Below are positions 1-9,403 of a DNA stretch of 64,000 bases, piece by piece. Both the position numbers and the translations under genes were made by a program. Within the stretch, counting starts at the first letter, position 1; every line of letters starts with the position of its first letter. The notes under the pieces are model-generated. The model ran no database searches. It was not told the origin of the DNA and was given only the letters and a program-made list of their open reading frames with translations. The stretch lies in assembly GCF_000317245.1 (NCBI RefSeq), contig NZ_AJLJ01000064.1, forward strand, positions 1 to 64,000, in the 5' to 3' direction. The DNA comes from Fischerella muscicola SAG 1427-1 = PCC 73103. GTDB taxonomy: Bacteria > Cyanobacteriota > Cyanobacteriia > Cyanobacteriales > Nostocaceae.

Positions 1-112
1 TTGTGTCAATTAGCCTAAATTCTTCTTCAAAGGTTTTAGACAGACTTTCTTTGATTTGTTCAATATCTTTCAAATCTTGAACTTGAAATTCAATTTTTAA
101 GTACTTCTTCAT
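1..112 (-). CDS. Partial hypothetical protein (N-terminus only)
   Basis: An open frame reads leftwards off the window edge from an ATG at 110-112. The 37 visible residues begin MKKYLKIEFQVQDL and are rich in Lys and Glu, with no stop codon. The run of charged residues around a short hydrophobic strand looks like a real protein start, but no family can be assigned. A GGAAAC stretch lies just upstream as a weak ribosome-binding site. It points away from nothing visible, and its relation to the next gene, which is on the same strand, is unclear. Confidence 0.5.
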   Translation of the reverse strand, partial: MKKYLKIEFQVQDLKDIEQIKESLSKTFEEEFRLIDT

Positions 113-260
113 ACTGTTTCCAAAGTGTCTGGTTAAATAAAATTAAAATTTAAATAATAATCAATGCGATCGCATTATTTGATTTTGAATTTTAGATTTT
201 TCATATAACAGGGGCGACAGAAAAACACCCTGGTTGAAGTCGCCCTTCAAACAAAGGTAG

Positions 261-1490
261 TTATAGATCGACCATTAAACCGTGAATGCGCTGAAACTCA
301 CGTATCATGATGGCGTTTTTTAACTCTATTTGAGAAAGAACAGAGTCAGGAAACTCTCCCAATGCATAACGAGGCTGATACCAACTTTGGCTTTCAAAGT
401 AACTCTGTAGCTTTTGCTCTTTAAAACGACGACCGTGTCGGGCATAGATTTCATTACGCATGAGCGTTAATTCCTTCCCATTACGACCTTTTAGATCTGC
501 CGAGGTAAGCAATCGCTGTTGGAATAAAGGCTTTGATGTTGCAGCCAAGACTTGAGATTTAGGTAGTGGCGGTTCAATTTGATTTTGATTCGCCTGAGTC
601 TTAGCTAGTTGGGAAGTAGCCTCTGATTTAATCAGCTTAGGAAGAGATTTAGACAGTGGAGATTCTGTTTGATTCAAGCTAGACTTTTTAGCTGGTTGCG
701 AAGTCACCTGCGATACGTTCTCCTCAGATGGCTCAAGCGCTGTAAAGCTTGACTCTGGGAGTTCGATTTCAGGTTTACTGATGTTTATTTTTTCTAAGGC
801 ATTGGTGCTGTATGCAGAAATATTACTGGCATATTTCTGTACTGGTTTTTGCTGCTTAGTATTAGCTGAGGCAAATTGATCTGATATAACAGACCAGCAG
901 GAAACTCCTCCAACAGCAAATCCTCCAGCAAACATCATTGAGGCTAGTCCTACCTTAGAACTTAAGCCTACAGTTGATGACCGACTGGGCATTTTTGTTT
1001 GTAGCTTGGAGTGTGGTAAAGATGTCCGGGATTCTCGAGTGTAGTGGTCAATCTCATCCAGATTTTCATCATCTAGAAATATATAAGAAATCGTATCCAG
1101 CAATTTCTCCTGCTTCACAGGTTTATAGACTGAGTTGTCTTGGGTAGATTCTGTTGCTAACTCAGTAGGTTCGTAAAGAGGATAGCGTTGGATTGGATAT
1201 ATTGGTAGATCAGTAGATTTACCACAGGAGTTTTGCTTGATAAAGTCTGCTCTTGGAACAACAACTCTTTGAATCAGGGTAGTTTGCTGGAAAATTTCTT
1301 GTTGTTTGTCTGACTCAGGTTTATTTGGATCTGTTTGAGTTTCAACATACTGGAGATCAATGAGATCGGGATCATTCTCTCCTAATGGGAGTGATAGTAG
1401 ATTAGGGATGCCGAACAATTCCTCCTGTTGTGTATTATCAGGTTCGTTGCAGTTCGTTTCGTTGAAAGTGTTCCTTTTGCAAGTATCCAT
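261..1490 (-). CDS. Membrane-anchored YARHG domain protein
   Basis: This 409-residue protein has a long polar N-terminal half, one hydrophobic segment at about residues 178-201 (rich in Gly, Ala and Val) and a Ser/Gln-rich linker. The last ~65 residues match the YARHG domain: LMRNEIYARHG, then a WYQPRY element. YARHG domains are usually extracytoplasmic and follow a single membrane anchor, so the expected topology is a cytoplasmic N-terminus and a periplasmic YARHG domain. The domain's role is unknown; a wall or sensory function is only a guess. The next gene on the same strand (DUF1565) lies upstream, separated by ~470 bases holding repeats, so cotranscription is not evident. Confidence 0.8.
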   Translation of the reverse strand: MDTCKRNTFNETNCNEPDNTQQEELFGIPNLLSLPLGENDPDLIDLQYVETQTDPNKPESDKQQEIFQQTTLIQRVVVPRADFIKQNSCGKSTDLPIYPIQRYPLYEPTELATESTQDNSVYKPVKQEKLLDTISYIFLDDENLDEIDHYTRESRTSLPHSKLQTKMPSRSSTVGLSSKVGLASMMFAGGFAVGGVSCWSVISDQFASANTKQQKPVQKYASNISAYSTNALEKINISKPEIELPESSFTALEPSEENVSQVTSQPAKKSSLNQTESPLSKSLPKLIKSEATSQLAKTQANQNQIEPPLPKSQVLAATSKPLFQQRLLTSADLKGRNGKELTLMRNEIYARHGRRFKEQKLQSYFESQSWYQPRYALGEFPDSVLSQIELKNAIMIREFQRIHGLMVDL

Positions 1491-1959
1491 GTTGCTGTTG
1501 AGAGTCTAGGTGGTTGTCTATGCTGCAAGTGCAAGAGGTGTTTGTGGAAGGATTTCCACACTAGTGTTTCTCACTAAAATTACTAGGAAAAAGATGTTAC
1601 TGTTATGGTTTTTACGATGAAGTCTTTCTATCTTCTCAATCTACTGTGGAATTATGCAACTGTTTGACAATCAATTTTGACACAATTTTCTATACTCGCT
1701 TGAAAATAACAACCGTGAGGAGATGTTAAAAAGGACGTATGAGCAAGGATGGAGAAGTAATTGTTAAATTATTGTTAAAGAAACAACTGTCTTAAAAATA
1801 GGGATCGGGGACACGGAAAACAAGGTGGACACAAGGACATGGGGACAAGGAGGACACGGGGACACGGGGACACAAGGACACGGGGAATATTTGTGATAAA
1901 TTCTGCCTTGTCTCCCTTGTCTCTTTCCAATGCCCAATGCCCCTATTTTTGACGACGCC
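1491..1959. repeat. Gene-free stretch with G-rich tandem repeat
   Basis: This gap between two leftward genes holds about 300 bases of AT-rich sequence that may include the promoter of the YARHG gene. From about 1800 to 1890 there is a tandem run of GGGGACA(C/A)GG-type units, followed by CCAATGCCC units near 1930. The same units recur at many places in this window. A short leftward open frame across the tract codes only for Pro/Cys/Val-rich low-complexity sequence produced by the repeat and is not taken as a gene. Confidence 0.7.
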
Positions 1960-3885
1960 CTAGTATCCAATTGGCTCCATCACAGTTCTCAAACCATTAT
2001 TGTTAAGAATAGCTAACATTTGCTCGGCGTTATACCGATTGGTAAACACTCCTGCTTGCATAACTGCTTTCCCATCCCAGAAAGTGGGAAAAGCACCAGG
2101 GGCTAGAAATCTCACTAACTCTTGATCTCTTTGAGTTTGTACTTCTGCTATCACTCGGTAGCGCGTACCTAGTGAACCGCCAGCATAGGCTGTAGTTGGA
2201 GGATTTTTGGGTACTGCTAGTTGATTATTAATAGGAGCATTATTGCTAGGAATAGCTGGAGGTTGCAGCACTGGCAATGATGGGATTTGATTTGTTACCG
2301 TTTTAATGGATGTGGGTGTGACTGGATTAGGTGGAGATTGGGATTGAGGTGCAACAAATTCGACTGTGTTTGGTACTACCTGTACATAATTGATTTGTGG
2401 TGTACTTGCTTGTTGCCAGCCCGTAGCTGTTTGTTTAACTGCCAAGCTGCTAGGAATAGGAAATCCCGCAGAGTTTCTTGAGGTTGGTGATTTTGGTTGG
2501 CTAGAAGTTGTAACTACTCCAGAAGTAGTTGGTTGTATGGACTGCTTTGGCTTAGTAACAGTGCCAACAACCTTAGAAGTAGAATTGGCTGGTTGTAGTG
2601 GTATTAGTTGCCTGTTTAATGGTCTGGAAGTCTTCTTAACAGAAGAAGATACAACAGCCGGGGGAGGAGGAGATAATGACGGCTGAGAAGATTGGAGAAC
2701 GGGAAGAGGGGGTAATTTCCGTGTGGAGGTAGCTGTAGTGCTTATGGTGTTCGTAGAGACACTGGGAGCAGAAAAGGTGATATCCTGATTTACTGGTGTT
2801 TGCTGGGTGGTATTTTTGGTAGGAGGAGGGGATGGTAAATTTTGAGCGATCGCACCTGTTGTACCACTTGTGTTAACATCACCAGCAATGCGATCGCTAG
2901 CCAGAATGTTCCCATAGGCAGTAATCATCTGCTTAGTAGCACTAGCATTGATATCATAGCGACCATTGTTGCGAAACTGATTACCACCGCCTTCAGAACT
3001 GTTACCTAAATCTGGTTGTGCTTGGGCTAATATAACCAATCCATCCTCTTGATTACCCTCAATCACGTTATTCCGCAAAATAGGTCGAGAAGAAGCTTGG
3101 ACAATGATTCCACTTCTATTGTTAAGAATTTGATTACCTACCACCAAAGGATGAGCTTTTTGGGCAATGTTGATGCCAAAGCCTGTTTTTTGAAACACAT
3201 TTTCTCGTATTTCTGCACCAGAGGTATCAGTAACTGTTATCCCGTTAGCACTATTGCGATCAAAGAAATTGTTGCGGATGATCGGTGCAGTGTTGCCAGT
3301 CACAGTAATTCCATCTTGACTATTACCAACAAATGTATTGTCTGCAACGGTAAAATCGTTAGACTCAATCCATAAACCGTAACCACGTGGGTTGGAGTTT
3401 GTCACCGTTGTTCCTGTTAGTTTTGCTCCTTTGGCACTAACAATAGCGACATTTTTACTACCAAAACTCCGACTAAGGTAATCACCACCTCCACTGATCA
3501 CAATACCACGACCTTGGCTACTACCATCTCCTTGAATGGTAATACCAGGCTTGAGTATTAATGGAAACATTTCTCCTGTATCAGCGCTGTAAGTTCCCTT
3601 AGCAAGGATAATCACAGTATTGGGGGTAGCCACTTGCAAAGCTTTGGTAATAGTTTTCAAAGGAGTACTTTCACTCCCGGTTCCTTGCTTGTCATTTCCG
3701 ACACTTGGGTTGACAAACAACGCATTTACCTGAGAGATTGTTCTCTCAGTATGGTGTATCTGCTTTTGTGCTGGAGATGTCTGAGCAATAGCGGTATCAA
3801 AGTAACAGCTAATAAGTATCAGACTTGTAACTCCTATACCAGCAGCGTTCAAAAACAAACGCACCGAGTGATAAATAAAAAGCAT
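1960..3885 (-). CDS. DUF1565 beta-helix protein with C-terminal SPOR-like region
   Basis: The start chosen is the ATG at 3883-3885, because the residues that follow (MLFIYHSVRLF, then a hydrophobic stretch ending AIAQ) form a signal peptide. The longer frame to 4011 adds 42 polar residues in front of it. The mature protein opens with a DUF1565 segment (LFVNPSVGNDKQGTG, TPLKTITKAL). About 200 residues of short repeated strands with NN-type turns follow, typical of a right-handed parallel beta-helix. A Pro/Ser/Thr-rich linker of ~250 residues leads to a C-terminal ~60-residue domain (MQAGVFTNRYNAEQMLAILNN) that resembles SPOR-like modules. It is probably an exported polysaccharide-related or wall-associated protein; the substrate is unknown. 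Confidence 0.8.
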   Translation of the reverse strand: MLFIYHSVRLFLNAAGIGVTSLILISCYFDTAIAQTSPAQKQIHHTERTISQVNALFVNPSVGNDKQGTGSESTPLKTITKALQVATPNTVIILAKGTYSADTGEMFPLILKPGITIQGDGSSQGRGIVISGGGDYLSRSFGSKNVAIVSAKGAKLTGTTVTNSNPRGYGLWIESNDFTVADNTFVGNSQDGITVTGNTAPIIRNNFFDRNSANGITVTDTSGAEIRENVFQKTGFGINIAQKAHPLVVGNQILNNRSGIIVQASSRPILRNNVIEGNQEDGLVILAQAQPDLGNSSEGGGNQFRNNGRYDINASATKQMITAYGNILASDRIAGDVNTSGTTGAIAQNLPSPPPTKNTTQQTPVNQDITFSAPSVSTNTISTTATSTRKLPPLPVLQSSQPSLSPPPPAVVSSSVKKTSRPLNRQLIPLQPANSTSKVVGTVTKPKQSIQPTTSGVVTTSSQPKSPTSRNSAGFPIPSSLAVKQTATGWQQASTPQINYVQVVPNTVEFVAPQSQSPPNPVTPTSIKTVTNQIPSLPVLQPPAIPSNNAPINNQLAVPKNPPTTAYAGGSLGTRYRVIAEVQTQRDQELVRFLAPGAFPTFWDGKAVMQAGVFTNRYNAEQMLAILNNNGLRTVMEPIGY

Positions 3886-4077
3886 TGTCACTTCTAAGTA
3901 CGGATGTGAATTCTGCTTTAAACTTATCTTATGTGCTGTTAGAACGTCAGCCTGACAAGACTTAGAAACAATGGAAGGGTAAATCACCTTTTCTGCACTC
4001 CTTACAACCAATTAGCAATTTTTATACTCTCTAAATCGTAAAAATGTCGATGATATCACTCACATATTGAACGGGTA

Positions 4078-4165
4078 ATAGGGATCGGGAAATGGGGACA
4101 AGGAGGACAAAAAAGACAAGGGCGCACTGGCTCCCCAATGCCCAATTCCCGATTCCCACTCCCCT
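4078..4165. repeat. G-rich and CCAATGCCC-type intergenic repeat
   Basis: Between the DUF1565 gene and thiE the sequence holds GGGGACAAGGAGGACAAAAA units followed by CCCAATGCCCAATTCCC units. The same composite occurs near 1800, 36740, 39520 and 43020. No coding capacity is visible. I looked here for a TPP riboswitch because thiE lies downstream and did not find its CUGAGA core. Confidence 0.6.
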
Positions 4166-4284
4166 TGACTCTAGGGGTAGAGGTTACAGTAAAAATATTT
4201 TATAATTCCTATTTTCTAATTCTTTATCTAGAACCTCAAATTTTTAATTAAAGAAACAAAATATATGAAAAAATTATTGCAACT

Positions 4285-5430
4285 ATGAAAGGGACTGACT
4301 GTTACGATCAAAACACTAATGGGATTGTTGTAATGGTCGAGCCATACAGCCAAAGAGAGCAAGTAAGTCAAGTTATTTGTCGCATCTTAGATGCAAATTT
4401 AGATCGTGCGCGTGAAGGTTTGCGAATTATTGAGGAATGGTGTCGCTTTGGCTTGAATAATACCCAGTTAACTGGGGAATGCAAGCGGATGCGACAAGAA
4501 TTAGCAAGCTGGCATACTGCTGATTTAAGGGCGGCTCGAGATACACCAGGTGATCCTGGTACTGAATTGACTCATCCCCAGGAAGAACAGCGCGTTAGTA
4601 TCAAATCTTTGCTGCAAGCTAACTTCTGTCGAGTAGAAGAAGCGATGCGGGTGCTAGAAGAATATGGCAAGCTTTATCACCCAAATATGGGGAAAGCTTT
4701 GAAGCAGATGCGTTACCGGGTTTACACCCTAGAAAGTAATTTGATGGGTTATCAACGACATCAGTTACTGCTGCGATCGCATTTGTATCTTGTTACTTCC
4801 CCCAGTGACAAAATCCTAGATACAGTCGAAGCCGCTCTCAAGGGAGGATTAACTTTAGTACAGTATCGCGATAAGAAAGTTGATGATACTGTCCGTCTCC
4901 AACAAGCTCAAAAATTACGGCATTTATGCCATAATTACAACGCCATTTTTATTATCAATGACCGAGTTGATATAGCTTTGGCTGTTGATGCAGACGGTGT
5001 ACACCTGGGACAGCAAGATATGCCCATTGCTGTAGCCCGACAATTGCTCGGCCCTCACCGCTTGATTGGCCGGTCTACCACAAATTCTGAGGAAATGCAA
5101 CGGGCTGTCAAAGAAGGAGCAGATTATATCGGTGTTGGGCCTGTTTATGAAACTCCTACAAAAGAAGGTAAGCCTGCTGCTGGTTTAGAATATGTTCGTT
5201 ACGTTGCTAAAAATTGTTCTATCCCTTGGTTTGCTATTGGCGGTATCGATCCCAACAACATCAATGATGTGATTGACGCTGGGGCGAAGCGTGTAGCAGT
5301 GGTGCGTGGCATCATGCAAGCCGAACAACCTACTTTAGTGACACAATATTTTCTATCGCAGCTCAATCGTATTCAACCAGATCCTGATAATTCCTATGTT
5401 GAATCAAATTACTATCCAGATCAATGGTGA
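4285..5430 (+). CDS. thiE: Thiamine phosphate synthase with N-terminal ThiD2-like domain
   Basis: ThiE joins HMP pyrophosphate and the thiazole phosphate to make thiamine phosphate. Residues ~160-370 carry the family marks: LVQYRDKKVDD, IINDRVDIALAVDADGVHLG, GRSTTNSEEM, IGVGPVYETPTKEG and WFAIGGI. Residues ~28-150 (ILDANLDRAREGLRIIEEW) form the extra helical domain common to cyanobacterial ThiE and catalogued as ThiD2-like; a part in HMP-phosphate phosphorylation is known for relatives but is inferred here. At 381 residues the length fits the fused form. An in-frame ATG at 4333 is an alternative start; neither site has a strong ribosome-binding site. It overlaps thiS by 35 bases, so the two are surely translated together. 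Confidence 0.93.
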   Translation: MKGTDCYDQNTNGIVVMVEPYSQREQVSQVICRILDANLDRAREGLRIIEEWCRFGLNNTQLTGECKRMRQELASWHTADLRAARDTPGDPGTELTHPQEEQRVSIKSLLQANFCRVEEAMRVLEEYGKLYHPNMGKALKQMRYRVYTLESNLMGYQRHQLLLRSHLYLVTSPSDKILDTVEAALKGGLTLVQYRDKKVDDTVRLQQAQKLRHLCHNYNAIFIINDRVDIALAVDADGVHLGQQDMPIAVARQLLGPHRLIGRSTTNSEEMQRAVKEGADYIGVGPVYETPTKEGKPAAGLEYVRYVAKNCSIPWFAIGGIDPNNINDVIDAGAKRVAVVRGIMQAEQPTLVTQYFLSQLNRIQPDPDNSYVESNYYPDQW

Positions 5431-5608
5431 ACCTCGTAGCTGCTTGCCTCAAACTCTTCTACCTGAATTACTTCAGCAACTAGGGTTTAATCCTCAGTTG
5501 GTGGCAGTAGAATACAACGGTGAAATTTTACACCGTCAGTACTGGCAGGAAACAAAAGTACAGCAAGGCGATCGCTTAGAAATTGTCACTATTGTTGGTG
5601 GAGGTTAA
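5396..5608 (+). CDS. thiS: Sulfur carrier protein ThiS
   Basis: This 70-residue ubiquitin-fold protein ends in VTIVGGG, the C-terminal Gly-Gly tail that is adenylated and thiocarboxylated to deliver sulfur for the thiazole ring of thiamine. The core (LLQQLGFNPQLVAVEYNGEIL, DRLEIVTIVGGG) is a standard ThiS. Its start codon lies inside the 3' end of thiE in another frame, giving a 35-base overlap and probable translational coupling. The thiazole synthase gene is not in the window. Confidence 0.93.
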   Translation: MLNQITIQINGEPRSCLPQTLLPELLQQLGFNPQLVAVEYNGEILHRQYWQETKVQQGDRLEIVTIVGGG

Positions 5609-5700
5609 TGGGGGACAAGGGGAGCCACTGCGCCCTTGCGGGTTAAGAGCGTTGTAGCACGTGGCGTGGACAAGGAGAACAAGGGAGACAAGGAAAGAGG
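5609..5700. repeat. Intergenic repeat after thiS
   Basis: This tract combines GGGGACAAGGGGAGCCACTG with a GTTGTAGCACGTGGCGTG segment and GGACAAGGAGAACAAGGG units. Versions of the middle segment recur at about 23380-23460, where GAGCCACTGCGTTGCGGG and GTTGTAGCACGTGGCGTCC are visible. It separates the converging thiS and glycosyltransferase genes and shows no T-tract hairpin that would make a convincing terminator. Confidence 0.55.
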
Positions 5701-5720
5701 GATTTATGTTTTGGAATTTC

Positions 5721-6953
5721 CTAAGTCAGCAAACAAGAATAGCGAGATTCAGGGATATAAAGCCATCGGTGCAAGCTTCTTTTGTTCGCTAGTATTCTTC
5801 CCCTGCGGCCTAATTGTTCACGTAGTTGCTGGTTTTCGCAAAGTTGGCGAAATGCTTGAAACATTTCTAAACCAGAATAAGGGTTGACAATTAAACCATT
5901 TTCTCCATGGCGGACTGTATCTGTAATCCAACCAAAGTTTGAGGCAATTATCGGTTTACCAAAGTAAGCTGCTTCTAAGTAGACCATGCCAAAACCTAAA
6001 TGGTTGCTAACGTTGCGATCAAATAAAGTCAGTAAAGCAAATATATCGCAAGCTGCATAGTAACCAGCCAATTCCCGTTCAGCAACATGTCCAGCAAAGT
6101 GTACCCATCTGTCCAAGCGTAGGCGTCGTACCTGAGATTGTAATTTTGCCTCACAGGGGCCTTGTCCACATAATATGTAATGAACCTCCAGCCCGAAAGT
6201 CAGCAGCAATGGTAAATTATCTATTACTAAGTCAAAACCTTTATACTGTTGTAGACAACCGACCGAGAGAACTACTACTGCATTTTCTGGAATGTCGTGG
6301 CTGTTGCGTACTCTTAGACGTAATTCCTCAATGGCGGTAGGACTGGCTACACCAAATTTTTTTCTTCTAACTACAGGATGAATAACGTGAGTGGGGGTGT
6401 TGATCTGAAAATGAGTGGTGAGTAAATCTCGTGTCCAGCCGCTATTGCAGACAATACCTTCTGCTCTTCGCAAAGTCAATGCAAACAGCGATCGCATTAT
6501 TGGATTGCGTAAAGTATATAAAATATCATTTCCATGTAGATAGATAAAAAAGCGAATAGGTAAAAGATAGCTCAAAAACAACAGTGAAATAAAACCGTAG
6601 CCATGACCCCATTCGATATAGCGGTAATGATAACGAAAATAAAGTTTTATTGCGAAAACCGCTGACCAAACCATATTTAGAATTGGTTGGAGGATATTTT
6701 TGCTCAAACTATCACGCCAAGACTGGGGAATATGCCAACGATACACAGGAAATACCTGTGATTTGTCAAAAGCTTTATCTCCTGCACAACTAGCAGTAAG
6801 AAGAATAACCCTATCTGTATCTTGTAGACAGCGATTATAAATGTACTCTTCGATACCGCCTTTCCGGGGTAAAAAAGTCCGACATACGACTAGAATATCT
6901 GGAGATGTAGTTTGTTCTCCAACGGCAGCTATCCTTGATGAAATCTGTTCCAT
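5721..6953 (-). CDS. Family 4-type glycosyltransferase
   Basis: This 410-residue GT-B protein begins with ILVVCRTFLPRKGGIEEYIYN, the N-terminal Gly-rich loop of family 4 transferases. The C-terminal nucleotide-sugar domain contains VVLSVGCLQQYKGFDLVID, a VHFAGHV segment and the E-x7-E-like stretch GMVYLEAAYFGKPIIASNFG. A hydrophobic patch at about residues 125-145 (LLFLSYLLPIRFFIYLHGND) suggests membrane association. It most likely adds a sugar to a cell-surface polysaccharide or lipid; donor and acceptor cannot be told. It converges on thiS and no other surface-polysaccharide gene is adjacent. Confidence 0.88.
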   Translation of the reverse strand: MEQISSRIAAVGEQTTSPDILVVCRTFLPRKGGIEEYIYNRCLQDTDRVILLTASCAGDKAFDKSQVFPVYRWHIPQSWRDSLSKNILQPILNMVWSAVFAIKLYFRYHYRYIEWGHGYGFISLLFLSYLLPIRFFIYLHGNDILYTLRNPIMRSLFALTLRRAEGIVCNSGWTRDLLTTHFQINTPTHVIHPVVRRKKFGVASPTAIEELRLRVRNSHDIPENAVVVLSVGCLQQYKGFDLVIDNLPLLLTFGLEVHYILCGQGPCEAKLQSQVRRLRLDRWVHFAGHVAERELAGYYAACDIFALLTLFDRNVSNHLGFGMVYLEAAYFGKPIIASNFGWITDTVRHGENGLIVNPYSGLEMFQAFRQLCENQQLREQLGRRGRILANKRSLHRWLYIPESRYSCLLT

Positions 6954-7611
6954 CAGAAATTTAATAAATAAAATTTAAAAACTTATTTTCGCTGTTGGTT
7001 GATAGTAAAGCCTTACATTTGTACGCCTCTACTGAATTAATAATTACATCAATCTCAAGTGTTGTCACACAACTAATTCAGTAGTGCGCTACACATTCTT
7101 AACACACTTCCCAGATTTAATATTCACTTTATTAATCAACTCTTAACTATTCTTTTAAGAACTTGTAGGTCTTGGGTTTTATAGTTGCGATCGCTACATC
7201 CCTAGCTGCATAATCGCAAAGAATTGTGTAACCGTGTACTCAGTATAGATGTAATCAGTAGAATAACTAAATACCATCAAAATGTTCTGCCAAAATGCCG
7301 AATAGAAGTGGTTGGTCATTAGTCATTAGTCATTAGTCATTGGTCAATGGTCATTGGTGTTTATTTCTCCCTTGTCCCTGACCCTCGACCCTAATCTCTT
7401 ATCTCCAAGAAGTACGGTTATTGCGACCGGATTAGGCTGGAAGATAGCTGCAAACACAGGATAAGAAACGATAAATTTAAGATGTAGCTAGTGATGAGAG
7501 CTACTTTCACTTTTATTCCCTGCATGGTACAGGCTAGCGTCACTCACCAAACGTAAAAAAATTCCACCTTTGGAAAAATATAATCAATATCGTTTTTCAA
7601 GTAACTGTGTT
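6954..7611. other. Divergent intergenic region with STRR tract
   Basis: This 658-base gap lies between the leftward glycosyltransferase and the rightward DUF1517 gene and should hold both promoters. It is AT-rich. At about 7313-7352 there is a tandem heptamer tract, GTCATTA repeated three times and then GTCATTG/GTCAATG units. No open frame of convincing quality is present. Confidence 0.6.
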
Positions 7612-8604
7612 ATGCATAAAAAACTGCAACAAGCCTTCAAACCACTTTTAAAACCCCTATTCGTCCTCTTTTTGGTGTTCACGTTGGCGGTGAGTCATGC
7701 TGACGGCGCATTAGCAGCTAGTGGAGGTCGAATTGGTGGTGGTTCCTTCCGAATGCCTAGTAGTGGTCGTGGCTACTCCTCACCCCGCACTTATGCACCT
7801 CCCGGTGGAGGGTATGGCGGTGGATACGGTGGTGGATATTATCCAGGGTATCCAGGTGGTGGATTCGGATTTCCTTTTATAGTGCCAGTATTTGGTTTTG
7901 GTGGCGGACTATTTGGCCTGTTGATTTTTTTGGCGATCGCTGGCTTTTTAGTACAATCATTCCGTCGTGCTGTTAGTGGTGGTGGTGACGATATCGGTTA
8001 CAGCAGCAACCCTACAGTTTCCATCAGTCAGTTACAGGTGGGTTTATTAGCTAACGCTCGTAGTTTACAACCAGAACTCAACTACATTGCCGAAACTGCT
8101 GATACCAATTCTTCAGAGGGTAGAACCGAAGTCTTACAAGAAGCTAGCCTCGCTTTACTCCGTCATCCAGAATATTGGGTCTATGCAGGTGGTGGTACTC
8201 AACAAGCACGTCTGAATGCAGCAGAATCAACATTCAACCGTTTAGCATTGGCTGAACGTAGCAAGTTCAACGAAGAAACTTTGTCAAACGTCAACAATCA
8301 GCTCAAAGCAGCAACTCGCAAAGAGGCTTTACCCTCTGCTGATCAACTCGAAAACCCAACTCGCCTCATCACAGAAGGCCCAGGAGAATACATCATTGTG
8401 ACTCTCTTGGCTGCGACTCTCGGTAAATTTGAAATACCACAAATCAACAACGCCGATGACTTGCGTCAAGCCTTACGTCAAATCGGCAGTATCCCTGGCG
8501 AACAACTGTTAGCCTTTGAAGTATTGTGGACTCCGCAAGCAGAAGGCGATGTCCTTACCAGTGAAGATGTATTGGCACAATATCCAGAACTGAAACTGGT
8601 TTAA
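7612..8604 (+). CDS. DUF1517 family membrane protein
   Basis: The ATG at 7612 gives MHKKLQQAFKPLLK, followed by a hydrophobic segment ending GALAASGG, a plausible signal peptide. The longer frame would need a TTG at 7570. Next come a Gly/Tyr-rich stretch (PGGGYGGGYGGGYYPGYPGG), a second hydrophobic segment (FIVPVFGFGGGLFGLLIFLAIAGF in two parts) and a globular C-terminal half (QLQVGLLANARSLQPEL, YIIVTLLAATLGKFEIPQI) typical of DUF1517. The family is conserved in cyanobacteria and plastids; its function is not established. Transcription very probably ends at the strong hairpin 35 bases downstream. Confidence 0.88.
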   Translation: MHKKLQQAFKPLLKPLFVLFLVFTLAVSHADGALAASGGRIGGGSFRMPSSGRGYSSPRTYAPPGGGYGGGYGGGYYPGYPGGGFGFPFIVPVFGFGGGLFGLLIFLAIAGFLVQSFRRAVSGGGDDIGYSSNPTVSISQLQVGLLANARSLQPELNYIAETADTNSSEGRTEVLQEASLALLRHPEYWVYAGGGTQQARLNAAESTFNRLALAERSKFNEETLSNVNNQLKAATRKEALPSADQLENPTRLITEGPGEYIIVTLLAATLGKFEIPQINNADDLRQALRQIGSIPGEQLLAFEVLWTPQAEGDVLTSEDVLAQYPELKLV

Positions 8605-8638
8605 TTATTTATTTGTGTCGGGATAACCGAAAAAGTTT

Positions 8639-8674
8639 GCTGGCAATAGATTAATCTATTGCCAGCAGTTTTTT
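8639..8674 (+). terminator. Intrinsic terminator of the DUF1517 gene
   Basis: A perfect 12-bp inverted repeat, GCTGGCAATAGA at 8639-8650 and its complement at 8655-8666, closes a four-base TTAA loop. AG and six T residues (8669-8674) follow directly. It lies 35 bases after the stop codon, a textbook rho-independent terminator. Confidence 0.92.
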
Positions 8675-8743
8675 GTTTGTATTGAGCTTAATCGAGCAAA
8701 ATCCACGTCCGATAAATCTCAATCTTTGGCATCAGCCTTGATA

Positions 8744-8986
8744 TTAATCCTCTAGTTCCTCTATTGTCTCTACCCCTTCTTCAAAATCATAAGTATCTTG
8801 CTCCACGATCTCAGCTATTTCTTCTTCCTCTTCGTCGTAAGAATAAGATTCCTCAGTCCCTCGTGGTATTAATCGACCGCTATCTCTCAACCACTCCAAA
8901 AATGAGTTCTCTTGCTGCAAAGGAATAACATAAGCACGCTGATTACGGGGTTCTTCATGGACAGCAGAGTTCAACTGTTCTACCAT
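8744..8986 (-). CDS. Small acidic conserved protein (DUF3134-like)
   Basis: This is an 80-residue protein if the ATG at 8984-8986 is used, which is preceded by GGGGAAAG; the longer version needs a GTG at 9001. The N-terminal half (EEPRNQRAYVIPLQQENSFLE, WLRDSGRLIPR) resembles the small cyanobacterial DUF3134 family from memory. The C-terminal half is extremely acidic, with runs of Glu and Asp. The function is unknown; the acidic tail suggests a binding partner that is basic or a metal, but this is conjecture. Confidence 0.7.
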   Translation of the reverse strand: MVEQLNSAVHEEPRNQRAYVIPLQQENSFLEWLRDSGRLIPRGTEESYSYDEEEEEIAEIVEQDTYDFEEGVETIEELED

Positions 8987-9001
8987 ATTTACTTTCCCCA
9001 C

Positions 9002-9403
9002 TAAAACTCTGTAACCACAATCCTATCTTTCTGATGCCAGTTACTTGGGACTGTCAAGTGTGGTATTCGTTTCTATGACTTTGGTAGTAGATTATTCTAC
9101 TCTTGGAAGCTTGATTGGTGTTTCTCCATCGACATCAAGAAACTTCAATTAGCAGCAGTCCATCATCCTAAATTCCCGAATATTAAAAGTGTGAATTTCC
9201 AGAATAGCTTTTCGCTTATCTATTCAAATAAATTAATTTACAGTTATATTGTGCAAACTCTAACGTATTGAAGATGAGAGTCACTGCGAAACTCACACAT
9301 AAAAAGAAGTGTCAACACGTAAGGATTCTCATTAAATCTGCAACAATAATTTTAGAGAAAACTGTCACGATTACGTAATTAACTAGACTGAAAAATTAAG
9401 GTT
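9002..9403. other. Divergent promoter region upstream of the HtrA gene
   Basis: These 402 bases lie between the leftward acidic-protein gene and the rightward HtrA gene. The stretch is AT-rich with no open frame or repeat tract. A small dyad (GTAGTAGATTATTCTAC) is seen near 9086. It presumably holds two promoters, which I cannot place with confidence. Confidence 0.5.

Noticed and set aside
1764-1970. A 68-codon leftward frame rich in Cys, Pro and Val
   Set aside because: It is translated entirely from GGGGACAAGG-type tandem repeats and overlaps the end of the DUF1565 gene.
4012-4284. TPP riboswitch expected upstream of thiE
   Set aside because: No CUGAGA core or matching helices; the space is filled with repeats and AT-rich sequence.
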